The position numbers were made by a program, and so were the translations under genes. DNA of 18,101 nucleotides, from assembly GCA_009778255.1 (NCBI GenBank), contig WRKD01000202.1, forward strand, positions 1-18,101, read 5' to 3'. The DNA comes from Bacillota bacterium. GTDB taxonomy: Bacteria > Bacillota > Dehalobacteriia > UBA4068. This document shows, piece after piece, positions 6,654-15,015 of the stretch; within the stretch, counting starts at the first letter, position 1; every line of letters starts with the position of its first letter. The notes beneath the pieces were generated by a model, which did not search any database, had not been told where the DNA came from, and saw only the letters and a list, made by a program, of their open reading frames with translations.

Positions 6654-8813
6654 ATGGGAATACGTAAAAGAGTTATTCTTGTAATTGTCACGATAAACTT
6701 TGCTATAATTTTATTCAGTGTTGTTTCAGGCATCAGCTATGACAGAGCAATTATTAAAAAATATATGGAAGCAGATATGCTGGTGGTAGCCGATATAGCA
6801 GATCAATTCATCAGCACCGAGTTAGAATTATTAAGGTCAAAAGCAGATTATATAATACTTTGTCTAAGTAATGCAGATAAGGCGGAATGGGCGGATGTTT
6901 TAGCTGAAGAGAATACGCAAAACACACAGTTTTTAGGCATGGCGGTTTATGAACATGATAGTGGGATAATTACTGCTACAGGTGAAATGCCTGTTCAAAT
7001 AGATTTGCTGGATGAAGCTATTATTGAACGGGCTCTGAATAAAAAAACCTCTTTTACTTCCACTGTTAGTACTGATAATGGTGTTGTATTCTATTTAGCA
7101 GCGCCTTTTCCTGAAGAAGACAGCCTCATTTTAGTGTTGACAATTCCCGGCTTATATTTTTGCGAACTAACCGCCGCTTATCATGTGTGGGATACCGGGT
7201 ATATTTTTATTGATGATAATGAAGGATATATTATTGCCAATACCCGGAGATACTGGGTTGAAGAGCGTCAAAATTTTATAAATTTAGCAAAAACCGATGC
7301 ACAATACGAAGAATTGGCTTCTATGTTCTTACGAATGATAAAAGGAGAAAGGGGAATAGATTATTATTACCTTACGGGTTCTCACCGTATTTGTGCTTTT
7401 AGGCCTATTACGGGGGCGGATGAAGGATGGAGCCTGGGTATTGTGGCGCCGCTGGCAGAAAGCCCAACCAGCCATGTGAATAGAGGCTTCTTTTTACTTG
7501 GCTTAATAGGCCTGATACTTAGTAGTATAGCGGCTATTATAGCATCGTCATATATTAAAAAACCCTATGAAGAGGTAGCGGCGTTAAAAGAAGCGGCAGA
7601 AGCGCATTCACAATCTAAGAGCAATTATCTGGCTGTTATGAGCCATGAAATGCGCACGCCCATGAACGCGGTGATAGGGTTTTCGGAATTACTATTAGCC
7701 GCCAAAGAAGGCGACAACCGCTGTGAAGTATGTACAGATGAATTGAAAAAAATACATAGCGCCAGTATGAGCTTGTTGAGTATTATAAATGACATTTTAG
7801 ATATATCAAAAATAGAATCTGGCAAATTTGAGATTTTACCGGAAGACTATGATATGGCAAGCTTCATCAATGACACAGCCATTCTTAACAGTTCGCGCAT
7901 AGGAGAAAAACCTATTAAATTCCTCATAGATATTGACGAATCTTTGCCCAGTAGGCTATGGGGAGACGATTTGCGAATTAAACAAATATGTAATAACCTT
8001 CTTAGCAATGCCTTTAAATACACTACAGCGGGTACTGTTACGTGGAAAGTAGATTGCCAACGTGATGAAGAGGGCGATGGGGTATGGATGATTCTCTCGA
8101 TAAGTGATACCGGCATAGGTATACGTGATGAGGATGTAGATAAACTATTTGTAGATTACAGTCAAGTAGATTCCCAAAGCAACAGATACATAGAAGGTAC
8201 TGGTTTAGGATTGCCCTTATCTAAAAAAATAGCCGAATTGATGGGCGGATCAATTACTATGGAAAGCGAATATGGAAAAGGTTCTGTTTTTACAGCGAAG
8301 CTACGCCAAAAACACCTGACCGAAACGCCAATTGGCCCTATTGTAGCCAAAAGCTTACGCGATTTTTGTTATAATGATAACAAACGTTCAGTGGGCGCTA
8401 CTCTGAACCGGGTTCAATTACCTAATGCCAGGGTTTTAGTAGTGGACGATTTACGGGTAAACCTGGAGATCACTAAAGGTATGATGAAACCCTATGGCAT
8501 GAAAGTTGACGGTGTTATCAGCGGCGCAGATGCTGTAGAAGCGATACGGCGAGAAGATGTTCGCTATTGTGCTATTTTTATGGACCATATGATGCCAGGT
8601 ATGGACGGTGTGGAGGCTACCAGGATCATAAGAGAGGAGATAGGCACGGAATATGCTAAGACGGTGCCAATTATTGCACTAACGGCTAACGCTGTATCCG
8701 GCAATGAAGAAATATTCCTTAAAAAAGGTTTTCAGGCTTTTGTAACTAAGCCCATCGATATAATGCGCTTAGATAAAGTGATAAGGCAATGGGTAAAAAA
8801 TGAAGTTCCGTAA
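6654..8813 (+). CDS. Membrane hybrid sensor histidine kinase with Cache-like sensor and receiver domain
   Basis: This 719-residue hybrid kinase senses an outside signal and phosphorylates its own receiver. Domains in order: a transmembrane helix at about 7-28; an extracytoplasmic sensor at about 30-275, with WDTGYIFIDDNEGYIIANTR resembling the membrane-proximal part of a double-Cache domain; a second helix at 278-300; HisKA with SHEMRTPMN and phospho-acceptor His331; HATPase with N-box NNLLSNAFKYT (447-), G1 DTGIGI (485-) and G2 GTGLGL (515-); then a receiver at about 593-712 with acidic pocket VVDD, phospho-acceptor Asp644 (MDHMMPGMDG) and the later K-P pair (TKPID). All catalytic residues are present. 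GGAGG (6640-6644) is 9 bases from the ATG. The HD-GYP response regulator 61 bases downstream is its likely partner. Confidence 0.93.
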   Translation: MGIRKRVILVIVTINFAIILFSVVSGISYDRAIIKKYMEADMLVVADIADQFISTELELLRSKADYIILCLSNADKAEWADVLAEENTQNTQFLGMAVYEHDSGIITATGEMPVQIDLLDEAIIERALNKKTSFTSTVSTDNGVVFYLAAPFPEEDSLILVLTIPGLYFCELTAAYHVWDTGYIFIDDNEGYIIANTRRYWVEERQNFINLAKTDAQYEELASMFLRMIKGERGIDYYYLTGSHRICAFRPITGADEGWSLGIVAPLAESPTSHVNRGFFLLGLIGLILSSIAAIIASSYIKKPYEEVAALKEAAEAHSQSKSNYLAVMSHEMRTPMNAVIGFSELLLAAKEGDNRCEVCTDELKKIHSASMSLLSIINDILDISKIESGKFEILPEDYDMASFINDTAILNSSRIGEKPIKFLIDIDESLPSRLWGDDLRIKQICNNLLSNAFKYTTAGTVTWKVDCQRDEEGDGVWMILSISDTGIGIRDEDVDKLFVDYSQVDSQSNRYIEGTGLGLPLSKKIAELMGGSITMESEYGKGSVFTAKLRQKHLTETPIGPIVAKSLRDFCYNDNKRSVGATLNRVQLPNARVLVVDDLRVNLEITKGMMKPYGMKVDGVISGADAVEAIRREDVRYCAIFMDHMMPGMDGVEATRIIREEIGTEYAKTVPIIALTANAVSGNEEIFLKKGFQAFVTKPIDIMRLDKVIRQWVKNEVP

Positions 8814-8874
8814 TAGATTCTTTTATAATCTAAAGAAACATTGATAACCACATTAATCAGGAATGAGGCCCAAC

Positions 8875-9954
8875 ATGGAAGATCAAAGAAAAACCATCAT
8901 GATCGTAGACGACAACACGGCTATCCTGGCGCTCTCTAAGGATATGCTGAAAAACTACTATAAGGTCTATCCCATTCCTTCCGGGGAGATCCTTTTAGAT
9001 CTATTGGAGAATATTACTCCAGATTTGATTCTTTTAGATGTAGAAATGCCCCATATGGACGGTTATGAAGTCATCAAAACACTCAAAGCTACCTCCAAAT
9101 GGGCGCAAATTCCCGTTATATTCCTTACCGCCCTTTCTGATGAAGCAAGTGAGCTAAAAGGGCTTAGCCTGGGGGCTATCGATTATGTTATGAAGCCCTT
9201 TTCCGAGCCACTTTTACGCAGGCGTATAGATAATCAGCTGATGGCTGAATCTCAAAGAAAAAGCTTGCAGATGTTTAATAATAATTTATCTGAAATGGTA
9301 CGTCAAAAAACCGAGGAAATGATGGTTTTGCAAAATGCGTTGCTCAGCACTGTCACCGATATGGTGGAATTTAGAGACGAAGTTACGGGGGGGCATGTGT
9401 TACGTACGCAAATATACATAGAGCTGCTGTTGAAAAAGATGGAAGAGGAAGGAGTTTATAGCGAAGAAATATCCGCTTGGGATAAGCCAACCTGTGCATC
9501 CTCGGCTAAATTGCATGATGTGGGTAAAATAGCCGTGAGCGACGCTATTCTGAATAAACCCGGCAAACTGACAAATGAAGAGTTTTCTATTATGAAATCC
9601 CACGTTAATGTAGGGTTACAAGTTATAAAAAAACTGGAAGCCACCATGGTAGGAGATACCTTTTTAAAACATGCCCGTCCAATTGTGGGCGCGCATCACG
9701 AAAGATGGGACGGGATGGGTTATCCATTCGGATTAAAAGGGATAGATATACCCCTGGAAGGCCGCTTAATGGCTATTGCGGACGTATACGACGCATTGAT
9801 TTCCAAACGCCCTTATAAACTGCCATACAGCACCGATGAAGCCCGCGGAATTATGGAAGAAAGTAGTGGTTCCCAGTTTGATCCTGCCTTGATTCGCATC
9901 TTTTCCGATATTTCCGGGCAATTTGCCGAAATAGTCCGGCAATACGCTTACTAA
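8875..9954 (+). CDS. Response regulator with HD-GYP domain (RpfG-like cyclic-di-GMP phosphodiesterase)
   Basis: A two-domain cytoplasmic protein of about 359 residues. The receiver (residues 1-120) has the acidic pair in MIVDDN, phospho-acceptor Asp55 (LLDVEMPHMDGYEV) and K-P in VMKPFSEP. A coiled linker (about 125-160) leads to an HD-GYP domain with the metal-binding LHDVGK (His214, Asp215), HHERWDGMGYP (GYP at 282-284) and ADVYDAL, all intact, so it should hydrolyse cyclic-di-GMP. I prefer the ATG at 8875 over 8863 because GAGG (8865-8868) is 6 bases upstream of it, whereas 8863 has its AGGA site directly abutting. The gap to the kinase gene is short and has no strong terminator, so the two genes are probably co-transcribed and form one signalling pathway. 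Confidence 0.92.
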   Translation: MEDQRKTIMIVDDNTAILALSKDMLKNYYKVYPIPSGEILLDLLENITPDLILLDVEMPHMDGYEVIKTLKATSKWAQIPVIFLTALSDEASELKGLSLGAIDYVMKPFSEPLLRRRIDNQLMAESQRKSLQMFNNNLSEMVRQKTEEMMVLQNALLSTVTDMVEFRDEVTGGHVLRTQIYIELLLKKMEEEGVYSEEISAWDKPTCASSAKLHDVGKIAVSDAILNKPGKLTNEEFSIMKSHVNVGLQVIKKLEATMVGDTFLKHARPIVGAHHERWDGMGYPFGLKGIDIPLEGRLMAIADVYDALISKRPYKLPYSTDEARGIMEESSGSQFDPALIRIFSDISGQFAEIVRQYAY

Positions 9955-10058
9955 AGCTGCTTGTAGCCGTAGTACCAAATACACGAATTAAACACATATT
10001 AATCAAAGCGTTAAAAACTTTTTAGGAACAGTGTAAAAGATATAGGAGGTATTTTTCT

Positions 10059-13000
10059 ATGTACAAAAAAGTTGTTTTACTGCTTTTCACTATGCTGCTG
10101 ACTATTTGCCCGGCATATGGGCGCGCAAATCAGGCGGCATTTGCCTTGAACACTTCATACACCGCTACACTTAAATATTATGACAATGTACAAATCACTT
10201 ATACTCTTACTTATCCCAGCGGCGAAGTATGGAGTACCGCCGGAGATATACCCATAGGCGGAACAGAGATTTCCGACCAAATTTATTGCGCCGACCCTTT
10301 TGCCATTTTTCATTCCAGGGTAGATAATAGCTCTTGGAATGGCTATGCGACAGTAGATATCAAGGATAGCTATGTGGTAGCCGCGCCATGGGCTATCTCG
10401 GGAGCAGTAAAACAAAATAGCGAAGCAATAAAATGGCTGGTGTTAAACGGGTATAGGGGTGATTATTTAGCGGCCAACGATACTGAAAGCAATACCAGTG
10501 TAAGCCGGTTACAAGAGTTGTATCCGTCTTTGATGACCGATATTGATAAACAAGTGGCTTTAATGGCTACCAAAGTGGCGCTGTGGAAAGTTATCGCCGG
10601 GGACAGTGTAACAGTTGTCAAAACCAGTCTTGATAATAATTCAGCGAAAAAAAATGCTTTTACCAATTTAATAGAGGCCTTAATAAACGACGCCACCAGC
10701 GTTCCGCCAAGAGAGGTAATTAGTATAAAAAGTAGCGATTTTTTATTAACTGTAGATAATTCGCGCATTCCGGCATCTTTGACTACCATTGATTCATATA
10801 CATATTATGGCCCTTTAACCGTTAAGGCGGAGTTATATGAAATAAACACAGAAATAGTTACACCCCAACCTTTGGTAGATAAAGTATTTCTTACTTTGAG
10901 CGGGCAGGAATTAGATGATATTTCTTTTGTAGATAGTAATACTGCCAGCGCACAATTATTAAGTAGCAACGCCATGATATATGGAACCATAACGCCTGCG
11001 CAATATCTTGAAGGCGGCGATTTCATACTGAGTGGCAGAGGCGGCGAATGGGAAAGCCAAGAGTTTTATCTTAAAATTCCCAGCATGCGAAATGAGCCAA
11101 ATCTGCCGGAAGATCATCTGATAATCAATGCTATGGCGATGAGCGATAATGTACCGTTACAGACCGGTACACCCCTAACCTTTATATTAGAAAACGACAG
11201 CGGCATTCAAGATTGGAATGCCATACAGGCTTTTGTGGGCGGGGCTAAAGAAGGTTTATTATCTAATATGTACGCAGAAGCCAAACTTAATACCGGTGAA
11301 CATAAGCTTGGCGAAATACAAATCTCCAAACAGGTAATAGACGGCAATACACTGGAGACCGAGGCACTTTTCACCTTTAGAATTTATTCATCTCTTACCG
11401 CGAATATAGAAGATTCAACTCCGCTGGAATTAAAGGCTGAATACATTACCGGCGCTTACAGTATAGACTTCGATAGTTTTGAATTGAAAAACGGCAGTCT
11501 TTCAACTATATACGCTTTGCCAGCAACCGATAGCAGTGGCGATAATTATTATTATTGGGTTGAAGAATACCCTTTAAGCGGCTATAAAACCCCTAGTTTC
11601 CAAATAAACGCCAATATATCCGATAGCGGTGTGGGCAATATAGCCGGGCCCTTCCAAATAGACGATTTTGGTATGGGGAAGGTGCTTTTTATCAATGAAC
11701 AAGAAAGGCCGAAAACTTATCTTGATGTAAGTAAAGCTCTGCTAAAATATTTAGCGGATGGCTCTAGGCCCAGATTGGCAACTGGAGAATCATTTAATTT
11801 CTTTATCGAATTCTCTGATGATGAAGGCATAACTTGGCAACCCTTTCCTCTCGATGATATTTTTAAGAGCGGTATAGAAAACCTCACAGATGCTCAAAAC
11901 GGCAAGTTTTCATTAAAGAGTATTGAAAACCATAATATACATAGTGTTACAGACGCTGCCCTAATCGAACTGGATTATCACTATATGTATCGCATTACGG
12001 AACTTGAACCCTTTGAGCCATTTGTACCGGTTTATTCATTAGCCCAGTATCATGGGAATAGCGATACGGGGTGGAATATTGTTGATACGGAAAAAATCAG
12101 TTATCATGATGATGAGAACTGGACAGACCCTGCTACCCCATATACCATGGAAGGGTTTTCAGTGGTTGAGGGTGATTATTATTTCATCAAATTTATTAAT
12201 ATAGACGCTACTTTCTGTAAATTATCGGTAGAAAAAACCGTAACAGGGGAAGAAACCGCAAAAGATAAGCTATTCCCTTTTACGGTATATTTTATGAACG
12301 AATATAACCCGGCCTTGCCGGCGCCCTGGCCGATAGCGGTTTCGGTAGACGGCAGCAACGATACGGCTATAATAAGCGGCATAACGGAAGATAGAATAGA
12401 AAATGATAGCGTAAGCGGGCGCCCGGTAATTTTTTATCTTAAAAACGGCGAGACCGCCACTCTGGAAAACATGCCAGCCGGGGATTATAAAGTTTGCGAA
12501 CTTTTGCATGAAGGATACAGCGTATATTATAGTATTGAACCGGGGAATGGGCAAAGTGTTAACGAAGCCGAAACCGCAGTATTTAATATACGCAGTGACA
12601 CTAAAGTAATATTTAACAATAAGGCGCCCGACCCGCAAGGAACGGATGATAAAGAGAATAAAAATACTGATACTGATACTGATAAGAAAAACCCCGCCAA
12701 AACCGAAACGGATGATAAAGAATTGCATAATGACGCCAAAGATAAAAGCTCCGATAAAACGGATACTACTAGCCAAACTAGCCTTACAGAAGAGGATACA
12801 ATAATTTCTGTATCTGTAGAAGAGTATATCAATACATCTGTAACCCAAGAAAATATTCAAGCTTCCACTACTCAAGAAGACTTGTATAATGCCGACGATT
12901 CCGATATTCCTAAAGGAAAGGCGGATGGCGAAGAGGAAAATATAGCTATTCCACAAACTAAAGACAATTCTCACCCTGTCTTCTTTAGCGCCGCTTTAAT

Positions 13001-13070
13001 CATCAGTATAGGTTTCCTGGCTAAAATATCTTTTTATCGTAAGCGCAAAAAAACACTAACGAACCCTTAA
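10059..13070 (+). CDS. Large surface adhesin: thioester-like domain, three Cna-type isopeptide domains, sortase-like C-terminus
   Basis: A 1003-residue secreted protein. A signal peptide (MYKKVVLLLFTMLLTICPA) is followed by a thioester/TQXA-type domain (about 30-225) with YCAD (Cys77) and MATKVALWKVI, where families normally have TQxAIW; the glutamine is replaced by Lys172. Three pilin-like beta domains follow, each with Lys, Glu and Asn placed as in intramolecular isopeptide domains: K424/E502-503/N546, K559/E648/N714, and K726/E814/N853-854. A Thr/Asp/Lys/Glu-rich stalk (about 857-960) contains a short ACTGAT microrepeat. The end has IPQTK (964-968), a hydrophobic segment (974-993) and RKRKK, the layout of a sortase substrate but with Lys in place of Gly. 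AGGAGGT is 8 bases before the ATG. No sortase gene is in the window. The adhesin role is inferred from architecture. Confidence 0.85.
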   Translation: MYKKVVLLLFTMLLTICPAYGRANQAAFALNTSYTATLKYYDNVQITYTLTYPSGEVWSTAGDIPIGGTEISDQIYCADPFAIFHSRVDNSSWNGYATVDIKDSYVVAAPWAISGAVKQNSEAIKWLVLNGYRGDYLAANDTESNTSVSRLQELYPSLMTDIDKQVALMATKVALWKVIAGDSVTVVKTSLDNNSAKKNAFTNLIEALINDATSVPPREVISIKSSDFLLTVDNSRIPASLTTIDSYTYYGPLTVKAELYEINTEIVTPQPLVDKVFLTLSGQELDDISFVDSNTASAQLLSSNAMIYGTITPAQYLEGGDFILSGRGGEWESQEFYLKIPSMRNEPNLPEDHLIINAMAMSDNVPLQTGTPLTFILENDSGIQDWNAIQAFVGGAKEGLLSNMYAEAKLNTGEHKLGEIQISKQVIDGNTLETEALFTFRIYSSLTANIEDSTPLELKAEYITGAYSIDFDSFELKNGSLSTIYALPATDSSGDNYYYWVEEYPLSGYKTPSFQINANISDSGVGNIAGPFQIDDFGMGKVLFINEQERPKTYLDVSKALLKYLADGSRPRLATGESFNFFIEFSDDEGITWQPFPLDDIFKSGIENLTDAQNGKFSLKSIENHNIHSVTDAALIELDYHYMYRITELEPFEPFVPVYSLAQYHGNSDTGWNIVDTEKISYHDDENWTDPATPYTMEGFSVVEGDYYFIKFINIDATFCKLSVEKTVTGEETAKDKLFPFTVYFMNEYNPALPAPWPIAVSVDGSNDTAIISGITEDRIENDSVSGRPVIFYLKNGETATLENMPAGDYKVCELLHEGYSVYYSIEPGNGQSVNEAETAVFNIRSDTKVIFNNKAPDPQGTDDKENKNTDTDTDKKNPAKTETDDKELHNDAKDKSSDKTDTTSQTSLTEEDTIISVSVEEYINTSVTQENIQASTTQEDLYNADDSDIPKGKADGEEENIAIPQTKDNSHPVFFSAALIISIGFLAKISFYRKRKKTLTNP

Positions 13071-13088
13071 AATAAAGGAGGTGAGGAA

Positions 13089-13394
13089 ATGGCGTCCGGA
13101 GCAGATATACAAGTTTCTGTTGAGGCAAAAGAAGCGTCTAAAAAGAAGTTTAATATAGAACGCGATAATATTATTGCCAGCTTAGAGAAACTGCAAAGAG
13201 AAGTAAACAATGTTCAAGGTTGGTGGAAGGGCCAAAGCGGCGCTGCTTTTATGGAAAAATTTACTCAGGTAAAAGCAGAAATTAAAGCCGGCATTGAAGG
13301 CTGTGTGGCAGATTATTGCGCTTTAATGGATGCAACAATAGAAGCCCATATAGAAGCAGACAGACAGCTAGCCGCAAAAGTAAGAAACCTGTAG
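13089..13394 (+). CDS. WXG100-family protein (ESAT-6-like, type VII secretion substrate)
   Basis: A 101-residue, mostly helical protein with a central W-x-G turn (VQGWWKGQSGAAF, about residues 39-51) between two predicted amphipathic helices, the WXG100 hairpin exported by type VII secretion systems or used as a secretion partner. Length fits the family. A near-complete anti-ribosome match AAAGGAGGTGA lies 7 bases before the ATG, predicting strong translation. It starts 18 bases after the surface protein stop and shares its terminator, so the two form one transcript. No canonical YxxxD/E secretion tag is seen near the C-terminus (the only candidate, YCALMD, has the wrong spacing). No EssC or other machinery genes are in the window. 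Confidence 0.85.
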   Translation: MASGADIQVSVEAKEASKKKFNIERDNIIASLEKLQREVNNVQGWWKGQSGAAFMEKFTQVKAEIKAGIEGCVADYCALMDATIEAHIEADRQLAAKVRNL

Positions 13395-13419
13395 CATATT
13401 TAAGATAACCAATATGTAT

Positions 13420-13463
13420 AAAAATTGCGTTTTAAGGTAAAAACCTCTAAAGCGCAATTTTTT
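13420..13463 (+). terminator. Strong intrinsic terminator after the WXG100 gene
   Basis: The left arm starts AAAAATTGCG (13420-13429) and pairs with CGCAATTTTT (13453-13462). The stem extends through TTTTA/TAAAG with one G-T pair, and an inner AGGT/ACCT helix closes an AAAA loop with a single bulged C. It ends in a run of six T. Because both arms carry A or T tracts it could work on both strands. Confidence 0.92.
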
Positions 13464-13680
13464 GTTTGGCCAAATTCGTTGCTTTCCACTCCCTGTCTAA
13501 TTATGTCATACTGAGTAAAGCTAAGGGTCTTCTCTATTGCATTGTATTGTTCCGAGATAAGATTTTTCTTGCTAAAGCCCCATACGTACTAGCTTAATGG
13601 GTTCAATCGTCATTACGAGCGTACTTATCTGTGAGGGATAGCCGCTCTTATTATTATTCCACTATCAAAATCAGGCGCGA
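13464..13680. repeat. Degenerate intergenic repeat region
   Basis: No intact gene is seen. Two short stretches resemble worn copies of the widespread intergenic repeat of TGTCATnCTGAG...AAG type: 13504-13531 (TGTCATACTGAG, followed by AAGCTAAGGGTCTT) and 13608-13621 (CGTCATTACGAGCG). A third related copy with a perfect hairpin is at the right edge of the window. The left part of the DUF6431-like remnant overlaps the end of this stretch. Confidence 0.4.
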
Positions 13681-13896
13681 TCAAATACCGTTCGTAAAAC
13701 CATGCTTTTTAAGATAAATCGCCCTACAGTGCGGGCATAACTTTTTTGTCAAATCAGGAAAATTATATGATTTGCCTTGCAGTTGATACAAGGCAGGGCT
13801 ACAGCCTGCATCAAACATTATTTGCAGTTCAACCACCTCCCTATAATGTAATTCGTTTATTTGTGGCCGCTTTAAACTGCAACTAAAAAAACACAT
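13625..13896 (-). pseudogene. Remnant of a DUF6431-like zinc-binding protein
   Basis: The open frame 13896-13681 encodes MFDAGCSPALYQLQ and FPDLTKKLCPHCRAIYLKKHGF, resembling the N-terminus of DUF6431 (transposase-like zinc-finger) proteins, which continue after the first CPxC with HGFYxR and a second Cys pair. Here the frame ends soon after HGF. Adding one T to the TTTT at 13696-13699 would continue it as HGFYERYLI and stay open to 13625, but with no second Cys pair, so the gene is truncated as well as shifted. The true start is unclear: GGGAGGTGG (13833-13841, complement) lies 8 bases before an in-frame CTG at 13827, while the ATG at 13896 sits inside a terminator-like palindrome. Assignment is from remembered family features, not a search. 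Confidence 0.45.
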
Positions 13897-13905
13897 TAAA
13901 TGTGT
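13884..13905 (-). terminator. Probable terminator of the leftward lipoprotein gene
   Basis: Read on the minus strand, ACACA-TTTAA-TGTGT forms a short hairpin (extendable by one G-T and one A-T pair) followed by seven T. It lies about 70 bases past the lipoprotein stop. The stem is AT-rich and short, so efficiency is doubtful. Confidence 0.45.
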
Positions 13906-13973
13906 CTTCTATGATCTGATACCCGTTTTAATTTGACTGCTCTAGACGGTCTTTTCTGAATTAAATTGCGCAT

Positions 13974-14875
13974 TTACAGGAAAGTGTATGGATAGTCCTT
14001 CAATTTGCCAAGGGATTTCACTTGATGCAGCACAGGCCTGCCATAGTCCGCCGCGTAGCGGAAGGTAAAACATAAAACATCCAAATACGCTGTTTCCGCA
14101 ATGAAGTTTTCCGGCGTAAGCTCTTCCTCATAGGTGACCATATATCCAAAATGATCACCGAAGTACCAGGGGTCTACCACAATGAACTCGCAAACGATAC
14201 TTTCATCTGTTTCAGTTAAATTAAGGATCAGCGGTTTTTTTCGCGCCCCGCCCCAATCGAAGCGCTGCAAAAACAGCCCTTCTTCCCGGTAATATTCTAT
14301 ACCATCACCATCAGTGAAATGGTCTTTATAGCTTTCGCCTGCTATAGGGTATTCCCCATAAAGGGCAATCAGGGTTTGCTCTATATCGTCGGCATAGAAA
14401 ATATCCCCCAGCGCCATGCCATCTTCTATGACCTTTTTATATGTGAGAGCTACAATATGGTTTTTTTGATATCCTTGTTCTCCGGTATAATACATATACT
14501 CAATGGAATTAGTGCTAAAAATAGCTTGGTCTATCAGCTTATCTATTGGTGCATTCACTATTCCGATAAAATCACCGGTTTGGTTACCGTTAAGCCCTAA
14601 AGCAAGCCATATATTATAGGCCATGTATCTTGATTTTGGTGTATCTATAAGCATCTGCCAAAAGTATTGATCTATCTGCTCCTGTGAATAATCCGTAATT
14701 TCTTCCCAACTATCGTGAAGCGGCAGCCTCTCATAGCTTACTTGGCTGGGACTAACGGAAAGCAGAGGGTTTTCGGGGGCTGTATGGGCTGGGTCATCGG
14801 AAAGCAGCGGACTATCTTTGGTTGCGCAGCCGGAGATCAGGCATATCAGGCATAACGCAACAAGGTTTTTTTCAT
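13974..14875 (-). CDS. Lipoprotein of unknown function, signal peptide one base out of frame
   Basis: The long in-frame part begins at ATG 14654 (226 residues, acidic, rich in Tyr and Phe) and matches no family I recognise. The same frame stays open upstream to about 14866 and encodes VALCLICLISGCATKDS, a clear lipobox with lipidation on Cys. The only good start, ATG 14875 with AGGAGG 8 bases upstream (14884-14889), is in another frame and hits a stop after nine codons (MKKTLLRYA). One extra A in the run of seven A (plus-strand T run 14866-14872) restores MKKNLVALCLICLISGC and gives a protein of about 300 residues. It is therefore either a recent frameshift, a slippage-controlled gene, or a homopolymer sequencing error. 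Initiation at 14654 alone would give a cytoplasmic fragment with no evident ribosome-binding site. Confidence 0.65.
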
Positions 14876-15015
14876 GTGGAGTTCCTCCTCAAATTTTTTG
14901 TTTAGGTGGTTTACATATGCACTTTTTTTTGCTCTTTATCTATCAGAACGGAAAAATAACCGTTTTCTTCAAACCAGGCACCGGTTGAAGAAAAAAAAGA
15001 AATGGAGTGATAAAA

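Noticed and set aside
9955..10058. Cyclic-di-GMP riboswitch before the adhesin gene
   Set aside because: The GEMM core (GCACAGGGCAAACC and GGGACGCAAAGC-type strands) is absent, and the gap is barely long enough.
12270..12974. 234-residue open frame antisense to the surface protein gene
   Set aside because: It mirrors the surface-protein frame, is low complexity (Ile/Ser/Phe-rich from the Asp/Lys-rich stalk), and has no convincing start or family.
14319..14600. 93-residue plus-strand frame opposite the lipoprotein
   Set aside because: No ribosome-binding site or domain; the minus-strand frame is longer and continues into a lipobox.
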